Assembly (NCBI RefSeq): GCF_900560745.1 | Contig: NZ_LR025085.1 | Span: forward strand, 376,121 to 440,120 | Direction: 5' to 3' | Source of the DNA: Buchnera aphidicola (Cinara strobi) | GTDB lineage: Bacteria; Pseudomonadota; Gammaproteobacteria; Enterobacterales; Enterobacteriaceae | DNA length: 64,000 bases | Shown: positions 40,056 to 49,236 of the stretch, one piece after another | How positions within the stretch are numbered: position 1 is the first letter of the stretch | Layout: the number at the start of each line of letters is the position of its first letter | The notes under the pieces: model-generated | What the model saw: the letters and a program-made list of their open reading frames with translations, nothing else | Told to the model about the DNA's origin: nothing | Databases searched by the model: none | Made by a program: the position numbers and the translations under genes

Positions 40056-41693
40056 TTAAATTTTATTCCATTTATTAAACAAATTAATTAAACCTTCTGT
40101 AGAACTATCATTTTTAATATTAATATTTTTTTTAAAAATATAGTCATATATATTGTTAGCTAAAGATTTTCCTAATTCTACACCCCATTGATCAAAACTA
40201 TATATATTTAGAATTACGCCTTGAACAAAAACTTTGTGTTCATATAATGCAATTAACGATCCTAAAGAATAAGGAGTGATTTTTTTTAAAAAAATAGAAT
40301 TTGTTGGTTTATTTCCAGAGCAATACTGATAGTTATTATTATTTTTTGTAAAATTGGTAGAAAAATTATTTTCTTTAAAATAAACGTTATTTCCAAATGC
40401 TAACGATTGTGTTTGAGCTAAAAAATTTGAAAATAATTTTTTATGATGGTTACTTACAGGATTATGACTAATTGCAGGTATAATAAAATCACAGGGAATT
40501 AAAGTAGTACCTTGATGTAATAATTGAAAAAATGAATGTTGTCCATTAGTGCCAACTTGCCCCCAGACAATTGAACCAGTTTTCCAGGAAACTATACTTC
40601 CATTACGATCTATCGATTTTCCATTTGATTCCATAAAACATTGTTGTAAGTATTCCGGAAAAATATGCATATATTGATCGTAAGGAAAAATCGCTTCAGT
40701 CTCAGAACAAAAAAAATTTGTATACCAAATACTAATTAAGCCAAGAATAACAGGAATATTGTTAGAAAGTTTACTATGTAAAAAATGCTGATCCATATCA
40801 TAAGCTCCATTTAACAATCGCTTAAAATTTTTAAACCCAATAGAAAGCGCTATTGATAAACCTGAAGCTGACCACAAAGAATAACGTCCCCCTACCCACT
40901 CCCAAAATTTAAAAATATTATGACCCGAAATACCAAAATCCAACGCTGCACTAACATTCTCACATAAAGCAAAAAAATGTTTAGACAAATAACTTGAACA
41001 GTTAGTTTTTAAAATACACCAATTTTTTATGTAATTCGCATTACTAAGTGTTTCATCAGTAGAGAAAGATTTTGAAGCTACTAAAAAAATAGAAGTTTCT
41101 AAATTAACTGTTCTTAATATATTTTGTACACTGGTACCATCAATATTAGAAAGGTAATGAATTTTTAAATGATTTTTATATATTTTTAATGCTTCTGTTA
41201 CCATATAAGGGCCTAAATATGAACCACCAATACCAATATTTACTACATCAGTAATTTTTTTTCCAGTATATCCTAACCAAGATCCGTTAATAATTGAATT
41301 AGAAAATTTTTTTATTTTTTTTAGTTCTTCCTGAACTAAGTTCATAATATTAAAATCATTTACAATAATTTTATTATTTAAATTATTTCGTAATGCAATA
41401 TGAAGAACCGAACGATTTTCTGTTTTATTAATCATTCTTCCTAAAAACATACTTTTTATCGCATCCTCTAAAAAACATTCTTTAGCTAGACATAATAATA
41501 AATGTAATGTTTCATCAGAAATACGATTTTTAGAAAAATCAACAACTATGCAATCTTTAAAAAAAATAGAATATTTAATAAATCTATTTTTATCTAAATT
41601 AAATAAGTGTTTCATATGAACACTTCTAATTTTTAAAAAATGATCTAATAGTTTTTTCCAGGATAATGTCTTAATAGGATTAATATTTTTCAT
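40056..41693 (-). CDS. pgi: Glucose-6-phosphate isomerase
   Basis: Second step of glycolysis. NIGIGGSYLGPYMVTEAL and VASKSFSTDETLSNA bind the phosphate; GGRYSLWSASGLSIAL and the active-site FPYDQYMHIFPEYLQQCFME region are present, as is the GVELGK signature near the end. 545 residues (549 in E. coli). It stands alone; flanking spacers are A/T-rich. Confidence 0.97.
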   Translation of the reverse strand: MKNINPIKTLSWKKLLDHFLKIRSVHMKHLFNLDKNRFIKYSIFFKDCIVVDFSKNRISDETLHLLLCLAKECFLEDAIKSMFLGRMINKTENRSVLHIALRNNLNNKIIVNDFNIMNLVQEELKKIKKFSNSIINGSWLGYTGKKITDVVNIGIGGSYLGPYMVTEALKIYKNHLKIHYLSNIDGTSVQNILRTVNLETSIFLVASKSFSTDETLSNANYIKNWCILKTNCSSYLSKHFFALCENVSAALDFGISGHNIFKFWEWVGGRYSLWSASGLSIALSIGFKNFKRLLNGAYDMDQHFLHSKLSNNIPVILGLISIWYTNFFCSETEAIFPYDQYMHIFPEYLQQCFMESNGKSIDRNGSIVSWKTGSIVWGQVGTNGQHSFFQLLHQGTTLIPCDFIIPAISHNPVSNHHKKLFSNFLAQTQSLAFGNNVYFKENNFSTNFTKNNNNYQYCSGNKPTNSIFLKKITPYSLGSLIALYEHKVFVQGVILNIYSFDQWGVELGKSLANNIYDYIFKKNINIKNDSSTEGLINLFNKWNKI

Positions 41694-42079
41694 GTATACC
41701 CTTATTTATTCAAACTACTGTAACAACCGTTATACTCTAAAAAAATATAATTATTTATCTTTCATAAATAAGACAATATTTATAAAATAATCATTTATCT
41801 AAATAAATAGAATCAAAAAAATCTCTATGAATTACTATATTATAGTGTGTATTATATACACAAATATAGATTATGAATTAACTTCATAAATATATAATAA
41901 TAATTTCACGTATTTACTATTAGTATATATCAATATCAGAACCTAACAAGAATCTTAAAAAAAATTAAGATATTACAAATAAAATCAAACAATTAAATAA
42001 ATTTATTTTAATACTATATCTTCAAATAATTCTTGCAAAAAAAAAATAATCTTTATATAATCAAAAATAATGATTTATT
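41694..42079. other. Spacer between pgi and tRNA-Gly
   Basis: 386 A/T-rich bases with no gene. A short inverted repeat (TGTGTAT, 3-base centre, ATACACA) lies at 41846-41862. Promoters for pgi and for tRNA-Gly must lie here but none stands out from the A/T background. Confidence 0.5.
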
Positions 42080-42152
42080 GCGGGAATAGCTCAGTCGGTA
42101 GAGCGCAACCTTGCCAAGGTTGAGGTCGCGAGTTCAAATCTCGTTTCCCGCT
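42080..42152 (+). tRNA. glyV: tRNA-Gly(GCC)
   Basis: Seventy-three bases; acceptor GCGGGAA / TTCCCGC, D arm TAGCTCAGTCGGTAGAGC, anticodon loop TTGCCAA (GCC), T loop GTTCAAATC, discriminator T. Matches E. coli tRNA-Gly3. No CCA is encoded. The exact E. coli gene copy cannot be assigned. Confidence 0.97.
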
Positions 42153-42180
42153 CAAGAAAATAGAAATTAATTATTAGTAG

Positions 42181-42210
42181 TAATAATAAAAAATAATATT
42201 TTTATTATTA
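42181..42210. terminator. A/T-only hairpin behind tRNA-Gly
   Basis: Perfect 12-base arms (TAATAATAAAAA and TTTTTATTATTA) with a 6-base loop, 28 bases downstream of the tRNA. Position and T-rich right arm fit a transcript end. Confidence 0.55.
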
Positions 42211-42219
42211 TACATCTTA

Positions 42220-42261
42220 TTAATTTTAAATTAAAATTAAAAATAAATTACTAATTTATTT
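42220..42261. repeat. Two adjacent A/T inverted repeats
   Basis: TTAATTTTAA-A-TTAAAATTAA at 42220-42240 is followed directly by AAATAAATTA-C-TAATTTATTT at 42241-42261, each with perfect 10-base arms and a 1-base centre. With the hairpin at 42181 they make a chain of three inverted repeats between tRNA-Gly and rpmE. Confidence 0.7.
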
Positions 42262-42364
42262 AAAATTAATAAAGATATTAGTATCTATAATATATAAAAT
42301 AAAAAAAAACCCACATTTATTCTTAAAATAAATATGTTTATTATTAACCTTAATAAATAAATAT

Positions 42365-42577
42365 TTATTTTATTTCAGAAAAATCAAAACGTTTTTGAAA
42401 TCTTTGTATTCGCCCTTTAGTATTCATAGTTCTTTGTTTTCCAGTATAAAATGGATGACACTGAGAACACGAATCGAGCATCATATCACTATTCTTTGTA
42501 GAAAAAACAGATATTTTGTATCCACAGGAACAAGATGCAAAAATTTTTTGATATTTAGGATGAATATCTTTTTTCAT
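42365..42577 (-). CDS. rpmE: 50S ribosomal protein L31, zinc form
   Basis: Bridges the two subunits at the head. [20 protein letters not shown] with Cys16 and Cys18, then C-x2-C in [17 protein letters not shown], is the zinc-binding C+ type. 70 residues, as in E. coli. It is divergent from hslV, whereas E. coli has priA and others in this area. Confidence 0.97.
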   Translation of the reverse strand: MKKDIHPKYQKIFASCSCGYKISVFSTKNSDMMLDSCSQCHPFYTGKQRTMNTKGRIQRFQKRFDFSEIK

Positions 42578-42658
42578 AATGTATTCTCAAAATAAAAATA
42601 TCTCGTGTAAAGAAATCATATTCCTTATTTAATAAAATTAATCTTACGTAATTAATTT

Positions 42659-42694
42659 ATATAATTAAATATTATTTTTAATATTTAATTATAT
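42659..42694. repeat. 36-base inverted repeat between rpmE and hslV
   Basis: Perfect 16-base arms (ATATAATTAAATATTA and its complement) around a TTTT centre. It lies between two divergent genes, so it cannot be a terminator for either; it could shape a shared promoter region. Confidence 0.75.
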
Positions 42695-42750
42695 ATGATA
42701 AATGTTATTTTTTTTAAAATCAATATTTAATTCTAAAAAATATATAACAC

Positions 42751-42762
42751 AGCTCGCCATAA
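42751..42762 (+). promoter_or_regulatory. Possible heat-shock -10 box before hslV
   Basis: AGCTCGCCATAA is a G/C-containing island in an otherwise A/T spacer, about 55 bases before hslV. CGCCATAA resembles the sigma-32 -10 consensus CCCCATNT, and hslVU is a heat-shock operon in E. coli. No CTTGAA-like -35 is found at the right distance, so this is tentative. Confidence 0.3.
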
Positions 42763-42813
42763 AAAACCATTAATTATTCTTAAAAATATATATATTAAGA
42801 GAAAATTCTACTT

Positions 42814-43344
42814 ATGACTACAATATTAAGTGTACGCGCACACGGTAAAGTAGTAATTGGAGGGGATGGACAGGCTACCTTAGGGCAGACCATCATGAAA
42901 AGAAACGTTAAAAAAGTACGAACCGTCTATCGAGGTCAAGTAATTGCAGGATTTGCCGGGGGTACCGCTGATGCATTTACGCTATTTGAACTCTTTGAAA
43001 AAAAGCTAGAAAAATATCAAGGACAATTACTACGCTCTGCAATAGAATTAGCAAAAGATTGGAGAACAGATCGATTATTAAGAAAACTAGAAGCTCTTCT
43101 AGGAGTTGCAGATAAAAAAAACTCTCTTATCATTACTGGTACTGGAGATGTGATACAACCAGAACATGACATTATTGCAATTGGTTCAGGGGGATTATTT
43201 GCACAAGCTGCAGCTTATGCTCTAATTAATAACTCTTCTTTAAGTGCATCTGATATAGTTAAAAAATCTTTAAATATTGCAGCAAATATTTGTATTTATA
43301 CCAACCATTCCTTTACTATAAAAGAAATATCTTCAGAAAGATAA
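42814..43344 (+). CDS. hslV: ATP-dependent protease subunit HslV
   Basis: Peptidase of the HslUV proteasome-like protease. After Met removal, Thr2 ([11 protein letters not shown]) is the nucleophile; [20 protein letters not shown] and [13 protein letters not shown] are family signatures. 176 residues as in E. coli. hslU follows after 13 bases with AAGGAAA ahead of it. Confidence 0.98.
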   Translation: MTTILSVRAHGKVVIGGDGQATLGQTIMKRNVKKVRTVYRGQVIAGFAGGTADAFTLFELFEKKLEKYQGQLLRSAIELAKDWRTDRLLRKLEALLGVADKKNSLIITGTGDVIQPEHDIIAIGSGGLFAQAAAYALINNSSLSASDIVKKSLNIAANICIYTNHSFTIKEISSER

Positions 43345-43357
43345 TAAGGAAACATAA

Positions 43358-44695
43358 ATGTCCGACATGACTCCTCGTAAAATTGTAAAAAAATTAGATA
43401 AATATATTATTGGACAAAAAAATGCTAAACGCGCTGTTGCTATTGCTTTAAGAAATCGATGGAGAAGAATGCAATTAAATTCAGAATTACGTCATGAAAT
43501 TACTCCGAAAAATATTTTAATGATTGGACCAACTGGGGTAGGGAAAACTGAAATTGCACGTAGACTCGCTAAACTAGCCAATGCACCTTTTATTAAAGTT
43601 GAAGCAACAAAATTTACTGAAGTAGGATATGTAGGAAAGGAAGTTGATTCTATTATTCGCGATCTAACAGATTTAGCTGTTAAAATGATTCGTGTTCAAA
43701 ATATTGAAAAAAATAAAAAATATGCAAAAAAACTTGCTGAAGAAAAAATTTTAAAGATATTAATACCAACTTCAAATAGTCAATGGGATTTAGATAATAA
43801 AAAAAATGAACCGGAAAAAACTATTCAGATTTTTAAAAAAAAATTACGTCAGGGAGAATTAGACGAAAAAGAAATTGAAATAGAAATATCTACATCACCG
43901 GTTGGAATTGAAATTATGTCTCCTCCAGGGATGGAAGAATTAACTAATCAATTACAATCTTTATTTCAAAATTTAAGTGGAAAAAAAAAAAATCTACGAA
44001 AATTAAAAATAAAAGATGCAATGAAATTGATTACCGAAGAAGAAGCTGCAAAACTTATTAACTTAGAAGAACTAAAAGAACAAGCAATTAACTCAGTAGA
44101 ACAAAATAGTATCGTCTTTATTGATGAAATTGATAAAATTTGTAGCAGAAGCAACTCTTCTGGATCTAATTCTGACGTATCACGAGAAGGTGTTCAAAGA
44201 GACTTATTACCATTAATTGAAGGATGTACTATATCTACTAAACATGGTTCCGTAAAAACTGATCATATCTTGTTTATTGCTTCTGGAGCGTTCCAAACAT
44301 CTACGCCTTCCGATTTAATCCCAGAATTACAGGGGAGATTACCTATACGTGTTGAACTTAACGCATTAACTATAGAGGATTTTGAAAGAATTCTTACAGA
44401 ACCAAGTGCAGCAATTACGTTACAATATACTGCATTAATAAAAACTGAAGGGGTAGATATTATTTTTACAAAAAAGGGTATTCGAAAAATAGCAGAAGCT
44501 TCCTGGAAAATAAACGAATCTATGGAAAATATTGGAGCGCGTCGGTTGTATACAGTATTAGAAAAATTAATTGAAGACATTTCTTTTTACTGTAATGAAC
44601 AAAAAGAAAAAAAAATTTATATTGATGAAAATTATGTCAGTCTACATTTAGACAAGCTAATAGAAAATGAAGATTTAAGTAAATTTATTTTATAA
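43358..44695 (+). CDS. hslU: ATP-dependent protease ATPase subunit HslU
   Basis: AAA+ unfoldase that feeds HslV. Walker [10 protein letters not shown] (56-64 region), [14 protein letters not shown] pore and sensor regions, Walker [11 protein letters not shown] and the C-terminal EDLSKFIL that docks into HslV. The I domain (about 110-240) is intact but contains an A12 run at 43981-43992. 445 residues (443 in E. coli). Confidence 0.98.
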   Translation: MSDMTPRKIVKKLDKYIIGQKNAKRAVAIALRNRWRRMQLNSELRHEITPKNILMIGPTGVGKTEIARRLAKLANAPFIKVEATKFTEVGYVGKEVDSIIRDLTDLAVKMIRVQNIEKNKKYAKKLAEEKILKILIPTSNSQWDLDNKKNEPEKTIQIFKKKLRQGELDEKEIEIEISTSPVGIEIMSPPGMEELTNQLQSLFQNLSGKKKNLRKLKIKDAMKLITEEEAAKLINLEELKEQAINSVEQNSIVFIDEIDKICSRSNSSGSNSDVSREGVQRDLLPLIEGCTISTKHGSVKTDHILFIASGAFQTSTPSDLIPELQGRLPIRVELNALTIEDFERILTEPSAAITLQYTALIKTEGVDIIFTKKGIRKIAEASWKINESMENIGARRLYTVLEKLIEDISFYCNEQKEKKIYIDENYVSLHLDKLIENEDLSKFIL

Positions 44696-44752
44696 AAGAA
44701 ATATTTTATTATCAATTTATATTGTATATATTTCAATATATGATTAAAAATC

Positions 44753-44788
44753 ATTGCCCATCTTAGACATACGTCTATGATAGGCAAT
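44753..44788. terminator. Terminator between hslU and zapB
   Basis: A long hairpin: ATTGCC...GGCAAT outer stem, ATCTTAGAC/GTCTATGAT inner stem with one mismatch, and loop ATAC. It includes several G/C pairs, rare in these spacers, and separates the convergent hslU and zapB, so it probably ends both transcripts. Confidence 0.75.
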
Positions 44789-44875
44789 AAATTAAAATAA
44801 ATTTCATGATTATTTAATAAACACATATATTAAATAAAATGTATTTAAATAACTTATTTGTTTACATAAATATAC

Positions 44876-45118
44876 TTATGTTAATTTATTAATCTTTTCT
44901 AATAAAGATTGTAATTTATTTCGCCATTGCATTCTTTCTTCTTGAACTATAATATTTTTTTTTTCTATACTTTCTTTTAAAGAATAAATACTTTTTAATT
45001 CTTTTTTTAAATTTTTATTTTTTAACTGCAAATCAATTATTTCTAACTTTAATAATGAAATATAATCTACTGATTTTTGAACTTTAATTTCTAAATCAGA
45101 AAATACTCTTAAAACCAT
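44876..45118 (-). CDS. zapB: Cell division protein ZapB
   Basis: Coiled-coil protein that links ZapA and the Z-ring to the terminus matrix. VFSDLEIKVQKSVDYISLLK and EIIDLQLKNKNLKKEL match E. coli ZapB, and the heptad pattern continues through about residue 75. 80 residues (81 in E. coli). It is retained in a genome with a minimal division set. Location after hslU agrees with E. coli once menA and rraA are removed. Confidence 0.88.
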   Translation of the reverse strand: MVLRVFSDLEIKVQKSVDYISLLKLEIIDLQLKNKNLKKELKSIYSLKESIEKKNIIVQEERMQWRNKLQSLLEKINKLT

Positions 45119-45214
45119 AATAATACCATTTTAATATTTAATATTTATTATAAATAAAAAACTATATTTTTAAAAAATATTTATATGTTTTAAAAAATAA
45201 CTTAAATAAACAAT

Positions 45215-45238
45215 AAATATTTTTTATAAAAAATATTT
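45215..45238. repeat. 24-base perfect palindrome between zapB and fpr
   Basis: Arms AAATATTTTTTA and TAAAAAATATTT meet without a loop. It lies in the divergent zapB-fpr spacer. Confidence 0.65.
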
Positions 45239-45363
45239 TTTAAAAAAAAACTGCAACTCATTATTCTAATAATTAAAAATTATATAACATATAAAATATA
45301 TATCATATTTAAATATAATGTACTTTAAATAAAAACAATAAATATAATATCGGAAATATATAT

Positions 45364-46110
45364 ATGAATCCTTGGCTAAAAGCAAATATTATCAATCTAA
45401 AAAAATGGAAAAATAATTTATTCACATTAATTTTACAAGCGCCTATAAATTCATTTATTGCAGGTCAATTTACTAAACTTTCATTTATAAATAAAAAAAA
45501 TAAACGAATACAAAGAGCATATTCTTTTATTAACACTCCTACGGATAAAAATTTAGAATTTTATATTTTGTTAATTAACAATGGTCAGTTAACACCTAAA
45601 TTATATAATATTTACGATCATGATTTATTTATATCAAAAAATTCTTTTGGTTTTTTTACTCTCTCAGAATTACCTAAAAAAGAAAATTTATGGATGATGG
45701 CCACTGGTACTGCTTTAGGCCCTTATTTTTCTATTTTAAGAAACGGAAATGTCTTAAAGAAATTTAAAAAAATAATATTTATTTATGCAGTTAAATACTA
45801 TATTGATTTAAACTATATCAATTTATTTCAAGAAATAAAAGAAAAATATAGAAAAAATATAACTATCAGAATTATCCTGAGTCAAGAAAAAAAAAAAGAA
45901 TATTTATATGGAAGAATACCAAATTTAATTGCTTCAGGAGAATTAGAAGAATCAGCTCAGGAATTTTTAGATGCAGAAAAATCACATGTAATGCTATGTG
46001 GTAATCCTCAAATGATAAAAGATACACAAAAAATATTATTTTCTATGAAAAATATGAGAAAACATTTTCGGAGAAAATCTGGTCATATCACTAGTGAAAA
46101 TTATTGGTAA
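45364..46110 (+). CDS. fpr: Ferredoxin/flavodoxin-NADP+ reductase
   Basis: FAD enzyme that passes electrons from NADPH to flavodoxin or ferredoxin. FAD-binding IQRAYSFINTP (RxYS), NADP-binding ATGTALGPYFSILR and SHVMLCGNPQMIKDTQ, and the terminal GHITSENYW all match E. coli Fpr. 248 residues, identical length. Fdx at 61.6 kb is a possible partner. Confidence 0.97.
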   Translation: MNPWLKANIINLKKWKNNLFTLILQAPINSFIAGQFTKLSFINKKNKRIQRAYSFINTPTDKNLEFYILLINNGQLTPKLYNIYDHDLFISKNSFGFFTLSELPKKENLWMMATGTALGPYFSILRNGNVLKKFKKIIFIYAVKYYIDLNYINLFQEIKEKYRKNITIRIILSQEKKKEYLYGRIPNLIASGELEESAQEFLDAEKSHVMLCGNPQMIKDTQKILFSMKNMRKHFRRKSGHITSENYW

Positions 46111-46160
46111 TAATATATTGTAAAAGCTTAGTATAATTTTTATCATCAATCATTATTTTA

Positions 46161-46195
46161 GGAATTGATTCCCGTAGATCACAGGAATCAATTCC
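46161..46195. terminator. Terminator between fpr and the orphan gene
   Basis: A perfect 12-bp stem, GGAATTGATTCC / GGAATCAATTCC, with an 11-base loop. It lies between convergent genes (fpr and the 299-residue unknown) and contains four G/C pairs, so it is likely the shared transcript end. Confidence 0.8.
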
Positions 46196-46260
46196 AAATA
46201 CATGCAAAAATAAATTTTATTCTATTATCAACGATGTAACGTATAGAAAACGTAAAATCA

Positions 46261-47160
46261 TTATTGCACAAAAAATGAATATCTCATTTCTGGGGTAGAA
46301 TTTTTAGAAACAACCATAGCAGCACGAATTCCATATTCACGAATTTCGTGAATATTACCTGAATAAGAAGATTGTAGATTTGCTACTTTGGTCACTGAAA
46401 CTTTATACACGTCAGGACTAATTTGATCAATTTCATATGTTACGTGTACATTATTAGATTTTCGATATTTTACTTCCGGATAACGCATAGATAAATTTGC
46501 CCATGCTGCATCTAATAAACCCGGATGTAAATAAGTAGAAACTAATTGTTGTGCTTCATAATCTCTAATAGAATTTTGAAATTTATCCATTATATCTGGA
46601 GCTTGATTAGAAGGAATTTTTTTTCTATTCAAAAAAACTGTTTTATTGTGTATATTATCTAAAAATTTTTGTTCTAACTCACCGGTTCTAGTTAATTCTT
46701 TAAAAGAATTATGTAATTGTTCAGCCATTTCAGAAGTTTTGCAAGAAAAATTCTCAGTATGCAAAACATTCCATGTAACATTTGAGTCTTCATGACATTT
46801 TAAAGAAGCATCATTAAAATATTTATTAATTTTTTCTTGTTTGGAAATATTTGCATGATTTGAAATATTTATTTGATTATTATAAAATTCTTCTGGAGTC
46901 ATAGCATCAAAATAGTGGCAAATATTTTTCTTAAATTTTGAATCTGAACGTACAGCATCTTTATTAGAATATTTGATATTTTCTTGATTATATTCGTTCT
47001 TAGGAACCATGTAAGCTGTATATTCTTGATTAGCGTTATTAATAATTGCAACATCAACATTTTTTAAATTCTTATTATTTAATACACTGATATTATCAAC
47101 TTTTTTTATAATTTCTGAGTTAAGATTTATACGAGATCTTATTGAAGAAACTGATGACAT
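46261..47160 (-). CDS. Protein of unknown function, 299 residues
   Basis: I do not recognise it as any E. coli family. Starting at ATG 47160 with AAAGGACA about ten bases upstream, it encodes a soluble, polar protein rich in Asn, Ser and Glu with no signal peptide or membrane segment. The N-terminal third (to about residue 100) looks low-complexity; the rest is more ordered, with MAEQLHNSFKELTRTGELEQ, a HPGLLDAAWANLSMRYPEVK stretch and a strand-rich C-terminal part. Lys and Phe content is lower than in neighbouring proteins. I recall that Buchnera genomes carry a few lineage-specific proteins of unknown function in such places, but cannot confirm identity. Confidence 0.85.
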   Translation of the reverse strand: MSSVSSIRSRINLNSEIIKKVDNISVLNNKNLKNVDVAIINNANQEYTAYMVPKNEYNQENIKYSNKDAVRSDSKFKKNICHYFDAMTPEEFYNNQINISNHANISKQEKINKYFNDASLKCHEDSNVTWNVLHTENFSCKTSEMAEQLHNSFKELTRTGELEQKFLDNIHNKTVFLNRKKIPSNQAPDIMDKFQNSIRDYEAQQLVSTYLHPGLLDAAWANLSMRYPEVKYRKSNNVHVTYEIDQISPDVYKVSVTKVANLQSSYSGNIHEIREYGIRAAMVVSKNSTPEMRYSFFVQ

Positions 47161-47665
47161 AATATTTCTGTCCTTTTATATTTATTAAATACAACATATC
47201 AATAAATTAATTTATAAAAATGTTTTTTAAAAAACCAAAATTACAAAAAAATAAAGTAATCAAAAGCATTAAATTTTTTTTGTGTAAAATAATATACATT
47301 AAATAAAAAATATAATTTAATTAAAACTATAATTAAAAATATTTAATACTTATTTTAAGTATCTAGAACATAAATTTAAAAATGTATATTATTAAATTTA
47401 ATTTTAAAAAAAATTAATATAGTTATTTTTCTAATATAAATTTATTTTTTTATTAAAACTATTATTTATATTAGCTGTATATTGCTTATATACTGTACTA
47501 TATACTAAAAGTCAAATAATAAATGCATTAAAAATAAAATATTTATAAAAAATGCAAAGAAAATAAAAAATACAAAATATTTTCATATAAAAATAATATA
47601 ACTATATAAATAGTATAGTAAAAACTACTAATAAAAAAAATTATATTTTTCTATGAAAAATATTC
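47161..47665. other. Gene-free spacer between dapF and the orphan gene
   Basis: 505 bases, nearly all A and T, no plausible frame. It lies upstream of the orphan gene (which must have its promoter here) and downstream of dapF. I see no strong hairpin or box. E. coli genes such as yigA and xerC that follow dapF are missing. Confidence 0.6.
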
Positions 47666-48514
47666 TTAATATTTTATAACGCCATCATATACATGCATTG
47701 CTTCCCCCGACATATATAAAGTATTTTTTAAATCTCCATCCCAGGAAATTTTTAATTTTCCTTGTAATAATTTTACAGAAACATCATTACATAACTCTTT
47801 ATTTCTAATTCCTACCGATACGGCCGCACATGCGCCACTACCACACGCTTGAGTTTCACCGACATGTCTTTCATATACACGTAATAAAACTTTATTACAA
47901 GAAATAATTTGCATAAAACTAACATTCACACCAACTGGAAATAAAAAATGCTGTGATAATTGTTTTCCTACTTCATATACCGGAGCAGTATTAATATCAT
48001 CTACTTTTATAACACAATGTGGATTTCCTAATGAAACAACACTGATAGAATAAGATTTGTTTTGAATAAATAAAGAATAATGTAATTTCTCAGTATTTAT
48101 TAAAAAGGGAATTTTTGAAGGGGAAAAAATAGGTACTCCCATATCTACTTTAAATATATTGTCTTTAATATATTCTAAATATAAACGTCTGTTTTGTGTA
48201 CTAACACAAATTTTTTTATCATTAAATTTTTTTTTAATAAATAAATAATATGCTAAACATCTAGCCCCGTTGCCACACTGTTCAACTTCTTTACCATTTG
48301 CATTAAAAATTCTATAATGAAAATTAGTTTTTAAAAATTTAGATTTTTCAAGAATGAGTAGTTGATCAAAACCAATTCCTAGATATCTATTAGACCATCT
48401 TTGTATTAATTTTGAAGAAAAAAAAAAATTATTTTCAGTTGCATCTACTAGAATAAAATCATTTCCCAATCCATGCATTTTTGAAAAATAAACTATATTT
48501 TTTCTAGATAACAT
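47666..48514 (-). CDS. dapF: Diaminopimelate epimerase
   Basis: Converts LL- to meso-diaminopimelate for lysine, an essential amino acid for the aphid, and for peptidoglycan. The two catalytic Cys are in EVEQCGNGARC (Cys80) and ETQACGSGACA. I start at ATG 48514 (282 residues, E. coli 274): AAGGAA lies about eight bases upstream, and the in-frame TTG just before it is not needed. Confidence 0.96.
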   Translation of the reverse strand: MLSRKNIVYFSKMHGLGNDFILVDATENNFFFSSKLIQRWSNRYLGIGFDQLLILEKSKFLKTNFHYRIFNANGKEVEQCGNGARCLAYYLFIKKKFNDKKICVSTQNRRLYLEYIKDNIFKVDMGVPIFSPSKIPFLINTEKLHYSLFIQNKSYSISVVSLGNPHCVIKVDDINTAPVYEVGKQLSQHFLFPVGVNVSFMQIISCNKVLLRVYERHVGETQACGSGACAAVSVGIRNKELCNDVSVKLLQGKLKISWDGDLKNTLYMSGEAMHVYDGVIKY

Positions 48515-48720
48515 CAAATTATTCCTTCAAAAAAGAATAAGTAATTCTTCGTATCATATATACGATTTATACTAATATATAAAACTAATATTAATAATAT
48601 ATAAGAATAAATTTTAATGAAAAATTGTTTATTAATAACTAATTTATTAGACAATAGCGCTACAATATTAAAAATAAAAAATATGAAAAAAAACACTTGT
48701 TTAATTTTTTTAAAAAACAA
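48514..48720 (-). other. Short hydrophobic frame overlapping the dapF start, doubtful gene
   Basis: A 68-codon frame beginning with TTG ends in TGA that shares its last base with the dapF ATG (TGATG). It would encode two hydrophobic stretches (about 10-25 and 38-52). It has no ATG, no ribosome site and no known homologue; its length resembles the small lipoprotein gene yifL/lptM found at this spot in E. coli, but the sequence does not (no lipobox Cys). Probably chance or a remnant. Confidence 0.2.
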
Positions 48721-48909
48721 ACTTTATTTTAAGTAATAAATTTAAATTATTATTTAAACATAATATTTAGAAATTAAAATTTAAAATTATAAAATAAAAA
48801 AATATAAATATTTTATTTATTAAAAATTTCAATATATAAAAATATAAATATTAATTTTATTAAACTAATGATAATTATTATAATTATAATTATAGAAATA
48901 TAATTTTTA
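48521..48909. other. Spacer between dapF and tRNA-Pro
   Basis: About 390 A/T-rich bases. E. coli has cyaY and lptM here. Apart from the doubtful frame above I see no gene. Runs of ATAATTAT repeats just before the tRNA end (48868-48893) may help to end the tRNA transcript. Confidence 0.5.
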
Positions 48910-48983
48910 TCGGCGAAAGAGGATTTGAACCTCTGACCCACTGGTCCCAAACCAGTTGCGCTACCAAGCTGCGCTATTCGCCG
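48910..48983 (-). tRNA. proM: tRNA-Pro(TGG)
   Basis: Seventy-four bases; acceptor CGGCGAA / TTCGCCG, anticodon loop TTTGGGA (TGG), T loop GTTCAAATC, discriminator A. It is nearly identical to E. coli proM. No CCA encoded. Last of a three-tRNA group in the E. coli order argX-hisR-(leuT)-proM, leuT being absent. Confidence 0.97.
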
Positions 48984-49055
48984 ATATTATCGTAATAAAA
49001 AATATATAAAATAAATAGAAATTATATTTATAATATATTTGTTAAATATAATTAT

Positions 49056-49075
49056 CCCCATAATATTATATGGGG
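49056..49075 (-). terminator. Hairpin overlapping the tRNA-His 3' end
   Basis: CCCCATA and TATGGGG form a perfect 7-bp stem around a 6-base A/T loop. The minus-strand 5' arm is made from the last acceptor base, the discriminator and the CCA of tRNA-His. It could be an attenuator or processing element between tRNA-His and tRNA-Pro. Confidence 0.55.
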
Positions 49076-49147
49076 TGGTCAATGGGACTTGAACCCATGA
49101 CCGCTGGAATCACAATCCAGAGCTCTACCAACTAAGCTATGACCACC
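49071..49147 (-). tRNA. hisR: tRNA-His(GTG) with encoded CCA
   Basis: Extra G-1 followed by acceptor GTGGTCA / TGACCAC, discriminator C73 and an encoded CCA (49071-49073). Anticodon loop TTGTGAT gives GTG. G-1:C73, the HisRS identity pair, is present. It is the only tRNA of the window with an encoded CCA. Confidence 0.97.
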
Positions 49148-49161
49148 AAAAAATTACAAAT

Positions 49162-49236
49162 TGCGTCCGACAGGATTTGAACCTGACACCTTTACTTTCG
49201 GAAAGTAATGCTCTATCCATACTGAGCTACGGACGC
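49162..49236 (-). tRNA. argX: tRNA-Arg(CCG)
   Basis: Seventy-five bases; acceptor GCGTCCG / CGGACGC, anticodon stem TTACT/AGTAA with loop TTCCGAA (CCG), T loop GTTCAAATC, discriminator A. It matches E. coli argX with a one-base longer D loop. First of the tRNA group; no CCA encoded. Confidence 0.96.

Noticed and set aside
48514..48720. LptM/YifL lipoprotein upstream of dapF
   Set aside because: Length and position are suggestive, but there is no lipobox Cys, no ATG and no ribosome site; the sequence is only hydrophobic A/T-rich coding potential.
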